Shown here one piece after another: positions 46,303 through 54,375 of a stretch of 64,000 nucleotides of DNA. Numbering within the stretch: position 1 is the stretch's first letter; the number at the start of each line of letters is the position of its first letter. Below the pieces are notes generated by a model. The model did no database searches. It saw only the letters and a program-made list of their open reading frames with translations, and was not told where the DNA came from. This DNA comes from Paludibaculum fermentans_A (GTDB lineage: Bacteria > Acidobacteriota > Terriglobia > Bryobacterales > Bryobacteraceae): assembly GCF_051172195.1 (NCBI RefSeq), contig NZ_JBPJAQ010000001.1, positions 3,782,001-3,846,000 on the forward strand, given 5' to 3'. Both the position numbers and the translations under genes were made by a program.

Positions 46303-47202
46303 ATGGCATCCACGGACTGGGCAACCTTACTCGACCAGGGCGAATTCCCAGCGGCCCTTGAGGCTTGGCGGGCCTGCTTCGACGCCGACGTTGATTCGCT
46401 CGAAGCCACCTGGGCGCGAGCCGAGATCGAGGAACGCTGGGGTGATTTCTTCTTTTTCGGCAGGGAACCCGGCGCTTCGCCTCATTTTCACGCCGCGCTG
46501 GAGGCACTGGTTCCGCCAGGTGTGATGTTCACCTCGCTGGAGGAAAACGACCGGCGCATGGAAGCCCACGGCCGCGTCATGAATAAGCTGTACGCACTCG
46601 ACGGGTCGGGCCTGCCGCGCGCCGGCAATGACGGTGCACCGCATCCGAATGCCCGGCTGGCCGTGCCTCCGCCGCTGCGCGTGACCTTGCCGGAAGCGCC
46701 TGTGGTGGCAGAGCGCCGCGAAGCCGTCTCGCGAGCCCGGGAGACCCGCATACAGCAGGAATTGCCGGCTGCCGCGCTTTTCCGCGATGCGGGTCACTGG
46801 CAGCATCACCTGCTCGGCCAGATGTGGAGCGACGCCGGGGGGGCCCTGGGTCCCCTGCTACCGGATGAAGCCCGCCGGGCCTATAGTTGGAGCCTATACT
46901 GGTTCGGCCTGTACAACGCAGCGTGGAGCGCGAACCTGCCCGCGTCCCGCTGGGACTCCGATGGCGGACAGGAGTTGTTGGAGGTCCAGCAGGCTCTCTC
47001 GGTGCTGGGTATGCGAGCCTCGGAGACGGTATGTCCGGAATGGATCGATGCGTTGCTGGACGGAGGCTGGGAAGAGGCGCTGGCGGCTCTGCATGGGCAA
47101 GCACCACTAGAGCACTTTCTGCCGCTCACGAAACTGCTGGCCACCGTGTGCCGGGCGGCGGGCGCCGAAGAGGCAGCGCAGTTTCTCATGCCGAATTCGT
47201 GA
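46303..47202 (+). CDS. Hypothetical protein, helical
   Basis: A protein of about 299 residues starting MASTDWATLLDQGEFPAALE (GTG at 46288 is an alternative). The first part is TPR-like (WATLLDQGEFPAALEAWRACFDA). Aromatic-rich segments follow (EERWGDFFFFGREPG; YSWSLYWFGLYNAAWSAN), ending in a helical tail. No signal peptide or catalytic motif is seen. It is probably a cytoplasmic binding or regulatory protein, with no named family recognised. Confidence 0.6.
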   Translation: MASTDWATLLDQGEFPAALEAWRACFDADVDSLEATWARAEIEERWGDFFFFGREPGASPHFHAALEALVPPGVMFTSLEENDRRMEAHGRVMNKLYALDGSGLPRAGNDGAPHPNARLAVPPPLRVTLPEAPVVAERREAVSRARETRIQQELPAAALFRDAGHWQHHLLGQMWSDAGGALGPLLPDEARRAYSWSLYWFGLYNAAWSANLPASRWDSDGGQELLEVQQALSVLGMRASETVCPEWIDALLDGGWEEALAALHGQAPLEHFLPLTKLLATVCRAAGAEEAAQFLMPNS

Positions 47203-47241
47203 TGGGAATGGGGCGGTGTGAGAGGCCCCATGAGGCCGCCG

Positions 47242-48249
47242 CTAGACGCGCACCAGTGCCTTGCCCGTGTTCTCACCGCGGAACAGGCCGATGAATGCCC
47301 TGGGCGTGCTCTCGAGGCCCTCATAGACCGTCTCCTCACACCGCAGGCGGCCTTCCTTCAGCCAGAGAGCCATCTGCTTTCGGCCCTCGGCGAACCGGCT
47401 CGCCCAACGCGTCACGATAAAACCTTCCACCCTGAGCTGCTTCACCAGGATCTCCGTGAAGGGTCGGCGGCCCACATCCTGCGACCTGTCGTTGTATTGC
47501 GAGATCTGGCCGCACACCGAGACACGGCCCCGGAAGTTCATCAGGGCCATGGCGGCGTCCGTCAGCTCTCCGCCCGCGTTGTCGAAGTAGCAGTCTATGC
47601 CGTTGGGGCAAACGCGCCGCAGGGATTCCTTATAGGGCAGCTCCGTACGGTAGTTGAGTGCCGCATCGAAACCCAGGGACCGGATGTACTCCGCTTTGGC
47701 ATCGGTGCCGACGGTGCCCACCGCGCGGCAGCCTAGAATCTTGGCGATCTGGCCTACTGCGGACCCGACGGCACCGGCCGCTCCCGATACCAGTACGGTC
47801 TCGCCCGCTTTGGGAGCGCAGAGCTCGATCAGGCCGAAATAGGCTGTCATGCCCGTACCGCCCAGCAGTCCGAGGGCTGTCTGGATGGGCGCTTCATGGG
47901 GATCCACCAGCCGGACCCTGGCGGCATCCACCGCCGCGTAGTCCTGCCAGCCCCACATGCCGGCTACGAAGTCGCCTTTTTTGAAATGGGGAGTTTGTGA
48001 CTCGACCACCTGGCCGGTGGCCGCGCTTTCCATCAGCGAGCCTGTGAGGATGGGATCGACGTAGGTACGGACGCCGCTGATGCGCCCGCGCAGGTAGGGA
48101 TCCACGGAAATCCAGAGGGAACGCACCAGCACGCCGTTTGTGGGGCAAGCGGGGATTGCCTCCTCCTCCAGCAGGAAATCAGATTCCTGCGGCATCCCCT
48201 CCGGCACCCGGGCCAATAGAAAACGGCGATTGCGATCGGGTAAGGTCAT
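47242..48249 (-). CDS. NADP-dependent oxidoreductase, CurA-like MDR family
   Basis: A 335-residue medium-chain reductase lacking zinc ligands. SVDPYLRGRIS and GWQDYAAVD mark the N-terminal GroES-like fold; VSGAAGAVGSAVGQIAKILG (about 153-172) is the NADP-binding glycine motif. NYRTELPYKESLRRVCPNGIDCYFDN and GGELTDAAMALMNFRGRVSVCGQIS complete the curcumin/leukotriene reductase pattern. It reduces conjugated double bonds of enones or quinones in the cytoplasm. It is divergent from the small-protein cluster upstream only by orientation; there is no operon partner. Confidence 0.92.
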   Translation of the reverse strand: MTLPDRNRRFLLARVPEGMPQESDFLLEEEAIPACPTNGVLVRSLWISVDPYLRGRISGVRTYVDPILTGSLMESAATGQVVESQTPHFKKGDFVAGMWGWQDYAAVDAARVRLVDPHEAPIQTALGLLGGTGMTAYFGLIELCAPKAGETVLVSGAAGAVGSAVGQIAKILGCRAVGTVGTDAKAEYIRSLGFDAALNYRTELPYKESLRRVCPNGIDCYFDNAGGELTDAAMALMNFRGRVSVCGQISQYNDRSQDVGRRPFTEILVKQLRVEGFIVTRWASRFAEGRKQMALWLKEGRLRCEETVYEGLESTPRAFIGLFRGENTGKALVRV

Positions 48250-48328
48250 GCATTCACACTACGCCGATCTCAGGGGTGAGGAAACAGAGCTGCGTGCGAA
48301 CCAGCGCGTCACGATTCGCACGCGGCGT

Positions 48329-48484
48329 TCACCTAAGCATGCCGAGCAGGTAGAGCAGCAGGACGAGCAGCAGGATGGTCCCAAGCCCAATCCCGGCGCC
48401 TCCGCCGTAGCCCCAGCGGCTATGGCCGTAGTAACCGCCGCCTCCGCCCAGTACCAATATCAGAATGATCAATAGGATCAACAT
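48329..48484 (-). CDS. DUF3309-like small membrane protein
   Basis: A 51-residue protein: MLILLIILILVLGGGGGYYG, a central HSRWGYGGGAGIG loop, then a second hydrophobic helix LGTILLLVLLLYLLGM. Two membrane helices around a Tyr/Gly-rich loop with W-G-Y-G match the DUF3309 pattern. The function is not established; homologues often sit among stress-related small genes, as here (a DUF3185-like protein and CsbD are encoded upstream on the same strand). It is short but has typical membrane-protein codons. Confidence 0.75.
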   Translation of the reverse strand: MLILLIILILVLGGGGGYYGHSRWGYGGGAGIGLGTILLLVLLLYLLGMLR

Positions 48485-48529
48485 ACAGCAGATTCCTTTT
48501 CCGCCAGCCCCAGTGGAGCCGGCTGCGGA

Positions 48530-48742
48530 CTACCTTGCCTTCGAAGTGGCCACAAGCGCAACGCCGCCAAGCAGTGCCGCCGCGCCAGCCACTGGCGGTA
48601 GCGGAACATTGTGCGACTTCTCCCGCGTTGCCTCAATCGGGCCCAAGTCGACGACCTTCTCCTTGGTCGTGTAAGTAAAGCCGCCCCAGGCCAGTCCGAT
48701 CAGGCCCAGGACGATCAGGACGACTCCCAGCGTTTTCTGCAT
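48530..48742 (-). CDS. DUF3185-like small membrane protein
   Basis: A 70-residue protein with two membrane helices (VVLIVLGLIGLAWGGFTY and VAGAAALLGGVALVATS) separated by a short loop, KEKVVDLGPIEATREKSHNV. This matches the layout of DUF3185-type proteins. The function is unknown. Its ribosome site includes GAAAGG upstream of MQKTLG. It sits between the CsbD and DUF3309-like genes, all minus strand. Confidence 0.8.
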   Translation of the reverse strand: MQKTLGVVLIVLGLIGLAWGGFTYTTKEKVVDLGPIEATREKSHNVPLPPVAGAAALLGGVALVATSKAR

Positions 48743-48838
48743 TGTGGTTTCCTTTCGTGGCGGTGTTGCGCGGCGGAGGCTCCAGGCGGCCCGAAGCTTG
48801 CTCCCGGCTGTGGCGCCGTCCGCCGCACGGTTGTTGGG

Positions 48839-49018
48839 CTACTTTTCGAATACCTTCTGGATCTGGCCGGCCTTCTTCTGGAGCTTGCCGGCGATCTTTT
48901 CACCCTGGCCTTCACCCTTCAACTTCGGGTTGTCGGTGATTTCGCCAACCTTCTCCTTGACCTTGCCTTTGACCTCGTGGAACTTGCCCTCCACTTGGTT
49001 CTTTGTGCTCGAATTCAT
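48839..49018 (-). CDS. CsbD family stress protein
   Basis: A 59-residue hydrophilic protein, MNSSTKNQVEGKFHEVKGKV, then KEKVGEITDNPKLKGEGQGE, with the CsbD repeat pattern (EGK..E.KGK.KE..G.....P.L...G..... GK.Q...G). The start is chosen because AAGGAG lies seven bases before it. CsbD proteins accumulate under general, osmotic or phosphate stress. It is the first gene of the three small minus-strand genes. Confidence 0.92.
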   Translation of the reverse strand: MNSSTKNQVEGKFHEVKGKVKEKVGEITDNPKLKGEGQGEKIAGKLQKKAGQIQKVFEK

Positions 49019-49696
49019 TGAGTTCTCCTTGTTGGGGTCTGCCAGCACGCCCCGGCGATGTCGTCAACGGCGGGACGGAGATGCTCTCCGCGCCGCGTCC
49101 CGAATCGCAACCGGTTGAACCGGGCCATTCGAAACAGCAGGGCGGGGGCTGAATGATGCTCGACTATGGGAGATCATTCCGCTGGCACAACCACGCCCGG
49201 CTGCAACCCCGGGACTCGGCCGCCCATTGGACGTCCAGGTCTCAGGATTGTTCGCGGCGGATCGCATCTGCGTTTCCTAATGCACACGAAGGTCCAGAGT
49301 GCTGTTCGGTAAAAATCCATGGCGCTGGAGGGCCGAACGGGGCAAATTTGAGGTAAAACGGGCCAAAGCGGGCAATGCCGCACGGCAATTTCTACCCGTT
49401 CCGCCAGTCCATCCTTGTCTGCGTCGTAGATAGGATCGGCTCCAATCACCTGCGGATCAACCGCACCCATACGGCCTTCAGATACCTTCCATCCAGTCAA
49501 CGTTGTGAGCGAGAGCCAATGCACTGACCAAATCAGGTCAACTGACCGCACGGCGTTAGTGGGTTAGTCTGCCGGGACTGGATCCGGCCGCTGCGGGTGT
49601 GCTTCGACATGGTTTACGGTTTCCATCGCCGGCTACGGTTCGGACCTTCACCTGCAATGGAAAGACTGTCTTCGAGTCGTAATGGAGAAGTTCACC
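49019..49696. other. Intergenic stretch with possible gene fragment
   Basis: These 678 bases contain no complete gene. The only protein-like patch is a calcium-binding-like fragment on the minus strand (49376-49461). The AAGGAG ribosome site of csbD lies at the left edge. Confidence 0.5.
49376..49461 (-). pseudogene. Possible fragment of a Ca-binding (EF-hand/TSP3-like) secreted protein
   Basis: On the minus strand a short stretch translates as VDPQVIGADPIYDADKDGLA, then ERVEIAV. It contains DADKDGL, a DxDxDG calcium loop as in thrombospondin type 3 or dockerin-like repeats, with a following Glu. The surrounding frame is not protein-like, so this looks like a remnant of a larger gene, not an active one. 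Chance similarity cannot be excluded. Confidence 0.3.
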
Positions 49697-50500
49697 ATGC
49701 ATGTCAAACGAATCGCCAGTATCGCCGCCCTGTCGGTCCTCTTAGGGACCTGTGTGCCGGTCATGGCAGGCCAAGGGCAAGAAAAGGAAAAAGAGAAGCA
49801 GGGCAAGGGCGAGAAGCGTGAAGGCAAGCCGCAGCAGGCAGAGCCGCGCGGGCAGCAGCAGCGGGGCGGGCCGCCTGCGCAACAGGAGCGCGCCCGTCCT
49901 CAGTCGCGCGAGCAGCAGCATCAGCCTCAAGCTCAGCAGTCGCCTCGCCCGCAGGCCGGGCCGCCTCAGCAACAACATCGGGCGCAGGATGAGCAGCGCC
50001 AGCGGCAGCAGCGCGAACAGTCACGGCCCCAACCGCAGCAGCAGGCGCCGCGCCGGCAAGAGCAGCGCAGTTACCAGGCTCCTCCACAACGTTCACGCCA
50101 GGATGCGATGTCCTGGCAGCAGAAGCGCGGCTGGGTGCGCCCGGGCGCCTGGCAAGGCCAGCGCGATTGGCAGCAATCCCGCGCCCGGCACTGGGAAACC
50201 GAGCACCGCGAATGGCGGCAGCGCGGCGGTTACGGCGGATACTTCATCCCGGCCGATCGCTATTCGCTGCAATTCGGCCCGCAGCACTACTTCCGCATCC
50301 GCAGCCGGCCGGTCATGTACATGGGCTTCCCGCGCTTCGAATACGGCGGATTCTCCTTCATGATGGTGGATCCGTGGCCGGAATACTGGGCTGAGAACTG
50401 GTATGACCAGGACGACGTCTATGTCGAGTATGACGATGGCTACTATCTCTACAACCGCCAATACCCACGTGTGCGGCTCGCCATCACCGTGGTGCTGTAA
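49697..50500 (+). CDS. Secreted Gln/Pro/Arg-rich protein of unknown function
   Basis: A 267-residue protein starting MHVKRIASIAALSVLLGTCV, with GGAGAAG at a good distance. A signal peptide (to about 25) is followed by a low-complexity region rich in Q, R, P, E and K (about 28-150), then a folded-looking aromatic domain (WRQRGGYGGYFIPADRYSLQ; YMGFPRFEYGGFSFMMVDPW) ending with acidic YDQDDVYVEYDDGYYLYN. The C-terminal part resembles short YXXXD-type periplasmic domains seen after low-complexity linkers. The function is unknown. A strong terminator follows. Confidence 0.75.
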   Translation: MHVKRIASIAALSVLLGTCVPVMAGQGQEKEKEKQGKGEKREGKPQQAEPRGQQQRGGPPAQQERARPQSREQQHQPQAQQSPRPQAGPPQQQHRAQDEQRQRQQREQSRPQPQQQAPRRQEQRSYQAPPQRSRQDAMSWQQKRGWVRPGAWQGQRDWQQSRARHWETEHREWRQRGGYGGYFIPADRYSLQFGPQHYFRIRSRPVMYMGFPRFEYGGFSFMMVDPWPEYWAENWYDQDDVYVEYDDGYYLYNRQYPRVRLAITVVL

Positions 50501-50524
50501 ATCGATCGATGCGAACGTGACCCG

Positions 50525-50558
50525 CGCGCGTCAGGGGACATCAAACCCCTGGCGCGCG
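50525..50558 (+). terminator. Intrinsic terminator between convergent genes
   Basis: CGCGCGTCAGGGG (50525-50537) pairs with CCCCTGGCGCGCG (50546-50558) with one G-U wobble, followed by TTTCCCTTT. It ends the Gln-rich gene and may also serve the MscS-like gene that stops at 50576 on the other strand. Confidence 0.8.
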
Positions 50559-50575
50559 TTTCCCTTTGCAGTGGG

Positions 50576-51379
50576 TCACTGCTTCGTCACGTGATCGAGA
50601 ATGTTCGCGTTCGAAATCGTCGTCTCACCATTGTCGGACTGCAGGACGATGTGCGTCGCCGTGATGGCGCGCAGAACTCCCTGCTGGCCGGCGATCTCCA
50701 GCGGCTTGCCCATGGTCAGTACCTTGCGGGCATAGAATCCGGCCGTGATGTTGCGGATGACGTCGCGCGTCCCCAAGCCAAAGGACAGTCCGAAAGCCAG
50801 CGAGGCGCCCCCCAGCACCAGTCCGGTCACAATCCGCACGATGTCGGTGTCGATCTTCAGTTGTGCGATGGCCATCATGGCGCACACAAAGAGGATCGCG
50901 CCGGAGACCAGCTTACCCAGCGCGGGTGCGAACTCAATCCCTGAACTCTCGGCCGACTGGCTGACAATCTGTCCGATGAACTGTCCGGCGGTACTGCCCA
51001 GAATCAGCAGCACCAGCGCCGCGAAAATATTCGGCAGGTACGCGAAAAATGCCCCGATCGCACCCGAGATGGCGTCCAATCCCAGCGCATCGCCCGCGGT
51101 TCGGGCCAGGACCAGCAGAATCAGGAAATAGGCGAGGCGGGGCAGCAGGACGGTCAACTCCTGACGGATGCCGATCCTGTGGATCGCCTGGTCGATGCCG
51201 GCCCTCGCCACCAGGTCGTCCAGCCGCATGCGGACCAATGCTTTTCGCAGAATGCGCTCAACTAGTTTTGCGATGAGCAGGGCCGCCGCGGCCAGCAGCA
51301 GGCCGACTACGACTTTGGGGGCCGCGGCGATGGTGGAATCCAACAGCCCACCGAAGGCCTGTATGAGTTTTTCCTTCAC
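50576..51379 (-). CDS. MscS-like mechanosensitive channel family protein
   Basis: A 267-residue membrane protein starting at GTG 51379 (AAGGAG upstream); the longer frame overlaps the preceding gene. Four hydrophobic segments (VVVGLLLAAAALLIAKL, LPRLAYFLILLVLA, FAALVLLILGSTAG, SGAILFVCAMMAIAQL) are followed by the MscS-like beta domain GLSFGLGTRDVIRNITAGFY and GKPLEIAGQQGVL...TTISNANI. It likely releases solutes on hypo-osmotic shock. It is the last gene of a three-gene operon after an ECF sigma factor, an unusual and informative association. Confidence 0.88.
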   Translation of the reverse strand: MKEKLIQAFGGLLDSTIAAAPKVVVGLLLAAAALLIAKLVERILRKALVRMRLDDLVARAGIDQAIHRIGIRQELTVLLPRLAYFLILLVLARTAGDALGLDAISGAIGAFFAYLPNIFAALVLLILGSTAGQFIGQIVSQSAESSGIEFAPALGKLVSGAILFVCAMMAIAQLKIDTDIVRIVTGLVLGGASLAFGLSFGLGTRDVIRNITAGFYARKVLTMGKPLEIAGQQGVLRAITATHIVLQSDNGETTISNANILDHVTKQ

Positions 51380-51384
51380 GGCAA

Positions 51385-51624
51385 CTACTCCTTGTCCTTG
51401 CTCACCGTCTTCACCACGTGGCCCAGCAGTCGTGCCATCTCGAGCAGGGTCACCTTTGGCAGGTGCCAGGAGTAACCCGCCACCTGGGCCGCGGTGGTCC
51501 GCCGGTGAATACTCCTGCGAACCTTGGCTACGAAGGCCGGAGACGTTTCCAACTCCTGGTCTCTCAGCGCCAGGATTGCCTGCCCTGTCTCCTGGTCCAC
51601 CGGCTTGCCGTTCTCCGGGTTCAC
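51385..51624 (-). CDS. Small hypothetical protein downstream of sigma factor
   Basis: A 79-residue protein whose ATG overlaps the stop of the sigma factor gene (ATGA at 51621-51624), with the MscS-like gene starting five bases later. The N-terminal half is acidic (MNPENGKPVDQETGQAILAL), the middle is basic (KVRRSIHRRTTAAQ), and an amphipathic helix closes it. It has no zinc-binding HxxxCxxC motif of classical anti-sigma factors and no membrane helix. By position it may modulate the sigma factor; sequence alone does not show it. Confidence 0.7.
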   Translation of the reverse strand: MNPENGKPVDQETGQAILALRDQELETSPAFVAKVRRSIHRRTTAAQVAGYSWHLPKVTLLEMARLLGHVVKTVSKDKE

Positions 51625-52235
51625 TGTGCCACCCTCCCGGCCGCCGCTGCTTCCTCCACGGCATACCGGAACCGGAACAGCTCCCGCGCGCGTTTGATAC
51701 GCATCTTCACCGCGGACAGTCCGATGCCCAGCGAAGCCGCTATTTCCTCATACGAGAGTTCGTCCATATCGCACATCACCAGCGGGATGCGGAGGGTGGA
51801 TGGCATCGAGTTCAGGATCTCGCCCACCCGCTGCCGCTGCCCTTCCTCTTCCAGTTTTCGTTCAGCTTCGGCCGGCACGTGCAGTTGTTCGTGCAGTTCC
51901 ATTGACGAGTCGTCGAGGGAGAGCGACTCTTTGCCCCCGCGCTTCTTTAAGTGATTCAGGCAGTGGTGTACCTTGATCCGCTGCAGCCAGTGGCGAAAGG
52001 TGGAGCGCCCCTCGAACGTGCGCAAAGCGAAGAATGCCTTCACGAACACCTCCTGTGCCAGATCCTCCGAATTGTTCTCATCGCGGGTCAGGTAACGGCA
52101 GTCCGCCAGAATTCGCTTCTGGTAAAGCTCAATCAGCTGCTCAAAGGCCCTCAGGTCACCTTCGGGCGCCTCCCTGACGGCGCGCAGAAGTTCCTCGTCG
52201 CGATCTTCCCACTCGTGTCCGGACTCATCCGCCAT
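51621..52235 (-). CDS. ECF RNA polymerase sigma factor
   Basis: A 204-residue sigma-70 family protein. Region 2: YLTRDENNSEDLAQEVFVKA and FEGRSTFRHWLQRIKVHHCL (about 50-95). Region 4: VMCDMDELSYEEIAASLGIG followed by LSAVKMRIKRARELFRFRY (about 155-195). It resembles RpoE-like ECF factors. Being the first gene of an operon with a mechanosensitive channel gene, it probably controls an envelope or osmotic response. Confidence 0.92.
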   Translation of the reverse strand: MADESGHEWEDRDEELLRAVREAPEGDLRAFEQLIELYQKRILADCRYLTRDENNSEDLAQEVFVKAFFALRTFEGRSTFRHWLQRIKVHHCLNHLKKRGGKESLSLDDSSMELHEQLHVPAEAERKLEEEGQRQRVGEILNSMPSTLRIPLVMCDMDELSYEEIAASLGIGLSAVKMRIKRARELFRFRYAVEEAAAAGRVAQ

Positions 52236-52397
52236 GCGATGAGCATCTCATAACTTCGGACTTCCTGGCTTAAAACAGAATCTTGCATCTTGTTTCAAGA
52301 ATGAGATGAGGACCCTGTCTTTCCTGGCTGCGGAGAGCTCCTGGCTGCCGCAACATTTTCCGGCCGCACTGTTTCCGCCGCCCGCGAAATGAAAAAG

Positions 52398-52428
52398 GGG
52401 ATCGGGGCAATCCTCCGGCCCCGATCCC
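52398..52428 (-). terminator. Intrinsic terminator after the DUF481 gene
   Basis: GGGATCGGGGC (52398-52408) pairs with GCCCCGATCCC (52418-52428). On the minus strand the stem is followed by CTTTTTC, and it lies 18 bases after the stop of the gene ending at 52446. Confidence 0.85.
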
Positions 52429-52445
52429 GTCGCCTCCGATTCCTA

Positions 52446-53519
52446 CTACCGGGCGAACGTGAATCCGAGTCCGGTAGTGTAAAGCAGATCGTTGGCCAAC
52501 CGTCCCGGTACCGGATTGCTCAGGTACCTGTCGCTGACCGAGACATTCCAGGTCAACCACTTTGTCAACGCCGTGGTCGCGCCCACGTCGAAGTTCATGC
52601 GGTATTGCCCGGTCGTCGAAAGGTTGTTGAACATGCGGAAGCTCTGCACCAGGCTGGTTCTGGCGCTCAGCTTGTAGGCCAGGTCGTCGCCCCAGTAAGC
52701 TTCGGCCGAGTTGCGGGTGAACGCCGCCTTCGGGGCGGGGTCGAACTTTTCACGATTCCAGGCGCCGCCGCCCACCAGGTCCAGCGTGCCGTTCTTCCCT
52801 TTCCAGGCGTGAAAGCCGGCGCCGCCGCCCAGTACGACGCGCAAGTCCAGTGACTGGAACTTGTCGTACTCATAGTCGTTGAAGCCGTTCAGGAACAGCC
52901 TACTCGTCAGGTTCCGGCTGTAACCCCACCCGCCGCGAATCGCATTCGCAGTCTGCGCATTCACGCCGTTGATGGTGGCCGACGACCGGATGGAGTTGAA
53001 GTAGGCAGTGGTCCGGCTGGTGCTCGAAACGCGTGCGAAATTCAACGGTGTCGTGATCACGAGTGTCTTCGCATTGCCCTTAGTGCCCGCCAGGCTCAGG
53101 CTTCCGTTGACGGTCCACAGGTCCAGCAGGCCCGGATGACGGAACCGTTCGTACGCTCTCTGTTCCGCGTCGTTCCTCAGCGCGACGATACCGCCGGGTT
53201 CGACCACGCGTGGACCACCAGGCGCCTCGACCGCGACGCGGCCATCCTGGGTCTGGATGTTGGCCTTCACCGTCTGGTCGCCGGCCAGCACCACGTTCAG
53301 CGGCTGGTCGGTCTTCACGGTTTGGATGTCGTCCCACTTGAGGGTCACCGCTCCGAAGTTCTTGCTAAGGATGGTGACGGTCTGGCCATCCTTTTTGACG
53401 ATACTGCCGGTCACGCGATCGCCGTCCTTCAGCACGATCTGATCGCCCATCGCTGTGACGAGAGTCATGGCCGTCAGGAAGCACACTCCGGGCAGCGCTT
53501 TGAGATTGAGAGTTGACAT
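52446..53519 (-). CDS. DUF481 family outer-membrane protein
   Basis: A 357-residue exported protein. A signal peptide-like N terminus (LKALPGVCFLTAMTLVTAMG) is followed by a small beta domain (DQIVLKDGDRVTGSIVKKDG, about 26-60). The DUF481 region starts at about 130 (WTVNGSLSLAGTKGNAKTLV) and shows alternating beta strands to a terminal aromatic-plus-Arg end (TGLGFTFAR), consistent with an outer-membrane barrel. DUF481 proteins are salt-stress-induced outer-membrane proteins in several bacteria. It lies last in the run aquaporin, HHH, MscL, DUF481, ending at a terminator. Confidence 0.88.
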   Translation of the reverse strand: MSTLNLKALPGVCFLTAMTLVTAMGDQIVLKDGDRVTGSIVKKDGQTVTILSKNFGAVTLKWDDIQTVKTDQPLNVVLAGDQTVKANIQTQDGRVAVEAPGGPRVVEPGGIVALRNDAEQRAYERFRHPGLLDLWTVNGSLSLAGTKGNAKTLVITTPLNFARVSSTSRTTAYFNSIRSSATINGVNAQTANAIRGGWGYSRNLTSRLFLNGFNDYEYDKFQSLDLRVVLGGGAGFHAWKGKNGTLDLVGGGAWNREKFDPAPKAAFTRNSAEAYWGDDLAYKLSARTSLVQSFRMFNNLSTTGQYRMNFDVGATTALTKWLTWNVSVSDRYLSNPVPGRLANDLLYTTGLGFTFAR

Positions 53520-53540
53520 GGTGTTCTTCCGCTTGTCCTG

Positions 53541-53975
53541 TCAGCCCGCCAGTTGCGAAGTGCAGTGCGGGCACCGCGTGGCCGGAATCGGGATCGCGGT
53601 GAAGCAAAACGTGCAGTCCTTGGTAACGGCTGCCGCCGGGGGCGCCGGTTTTTGCAGCTTGCTGGCCGCGCGCACGACCACGAAGATGACGAAGGCGACG
53701 ATCAGGAAATTGATCACTGAGTTGAGGAACGTGCCGTAGGCGATCACTGGGGCCGCCGCCGCTTTCGCCGCTGCCAGGGATGCATAGTGCTGTCCATTCA
53801 ACGTCAGGAACAGTTCCTTGAAATCGATGCCGCTCAGCAGCATGCCGATGGGCGGCATGATGATGTCGTTCACCATCGAGGTCACGATGGCGCCGAACGC
53901 CGCTCCGATGATGACCGCCACCGCCAGGTCCAATACGTTGCCCTTCATGACGAAGGCTTTGAAATCTTTCAACAT
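53541..53975 (-). CDS. mscL: Large-conductance mechanosensitive channel with C-terminal zinc ribbon
   Basis: A 144-residue MscL: MLKDFKAFVMKGNVLDLAVA (N-terminal helix and TM1, with the gate VIIGAAFGAIVTSMVNDIIM) and TM2 LNSVINFLIVAFVIFVVVRA. After TM2 the usual helical bundle is replaced or extended by KDCTFCFTAIPIPATRCPHC, a CxxC-x10-CxxC zinc ribbon. The channel vents solutes under hypo-osmotic stress; the ribbon could mediate oligomer stability or redox control. It lies 21 bases upstream of the DUF481 gene. Confidence 0.95.
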   Translation of the reverse strand: MLKDFKAFVMKGNVLDLAVAVIIGAAFGAIVTSMVNDIIMPPIGMLLSGIDFKELFLTLNGQHYASLAAAKAAAAPVIAYGTFLNSVINFLIVAFVIFVVVRAASKLQKPAPPAAAVTKDCTFCFTAIPIPATRCPHCTSQLAG

Positions 53976-54031
53976 TCCGGTTTCCTTATTTCTGCTTACT
54001 GCTGTCCGAGATGGGTGCTGCTTCCACGGGG

Positions 54032-54331
54032 TTACTTCTGCTTGGCGATGACCTTGTCCTTGATCTTCGAGTAGACGGTGGCGGGCAGGATCTTTTTGTC
54101 CACCAGCTCGTTCTTGCCTTTGTAGGGGCGGCCTTTGACGATCCGTTCACCGTACGCTTTGCCGATACCCGGCAATGCTTCCAGCTGATCGATCGTGGCG
54201 GAATTGAGATCCAGCAGGTCTGCTGCCGGAGCTGTTTTGGCTGCCTGGGTGGCGGCCTTGGTGGCGGTTTGCGGAGCCGCAAATAGCGAGGCCGCGATCA
54301 GCAGCGCGGGCACGAGTTGAATGATCTTCAT
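54032..54331 (-). CDS. Exported helix-hairpin-helix (ComEA-like) protein
   Basis: A 99-residue protein starting MKIIQLVPALLIAASLFAAP (signal peptide), with an AAGGAG site upstream. An Ala/Thr-rich linker is followed by LDLNSATIDQLEALPGIGKA, the ComEA-type HhH motif, and then a second hairpin (YKGKNELVDKKILPATVYSK). Such proteins bind DNA without sequence specificity, as in uptake of DNA across the periplasm. No other competence gene is nearby, so its role here is unsure. Confidence 0.88.
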   Translation of the reverse strand: MKIIQLVPALLIAASLFAAPQTATKAATQAAKTAPAADLLDLNSATIDQLEALPGIGKAYGERIVKGRPYKGKNELVDKKILPATVYSKIKDKVIAKQK

Positions 54332-54375
54332 GGGGTCAAATTCTCCTTGAACCGAAATGTTTTCGCCGGACACGA

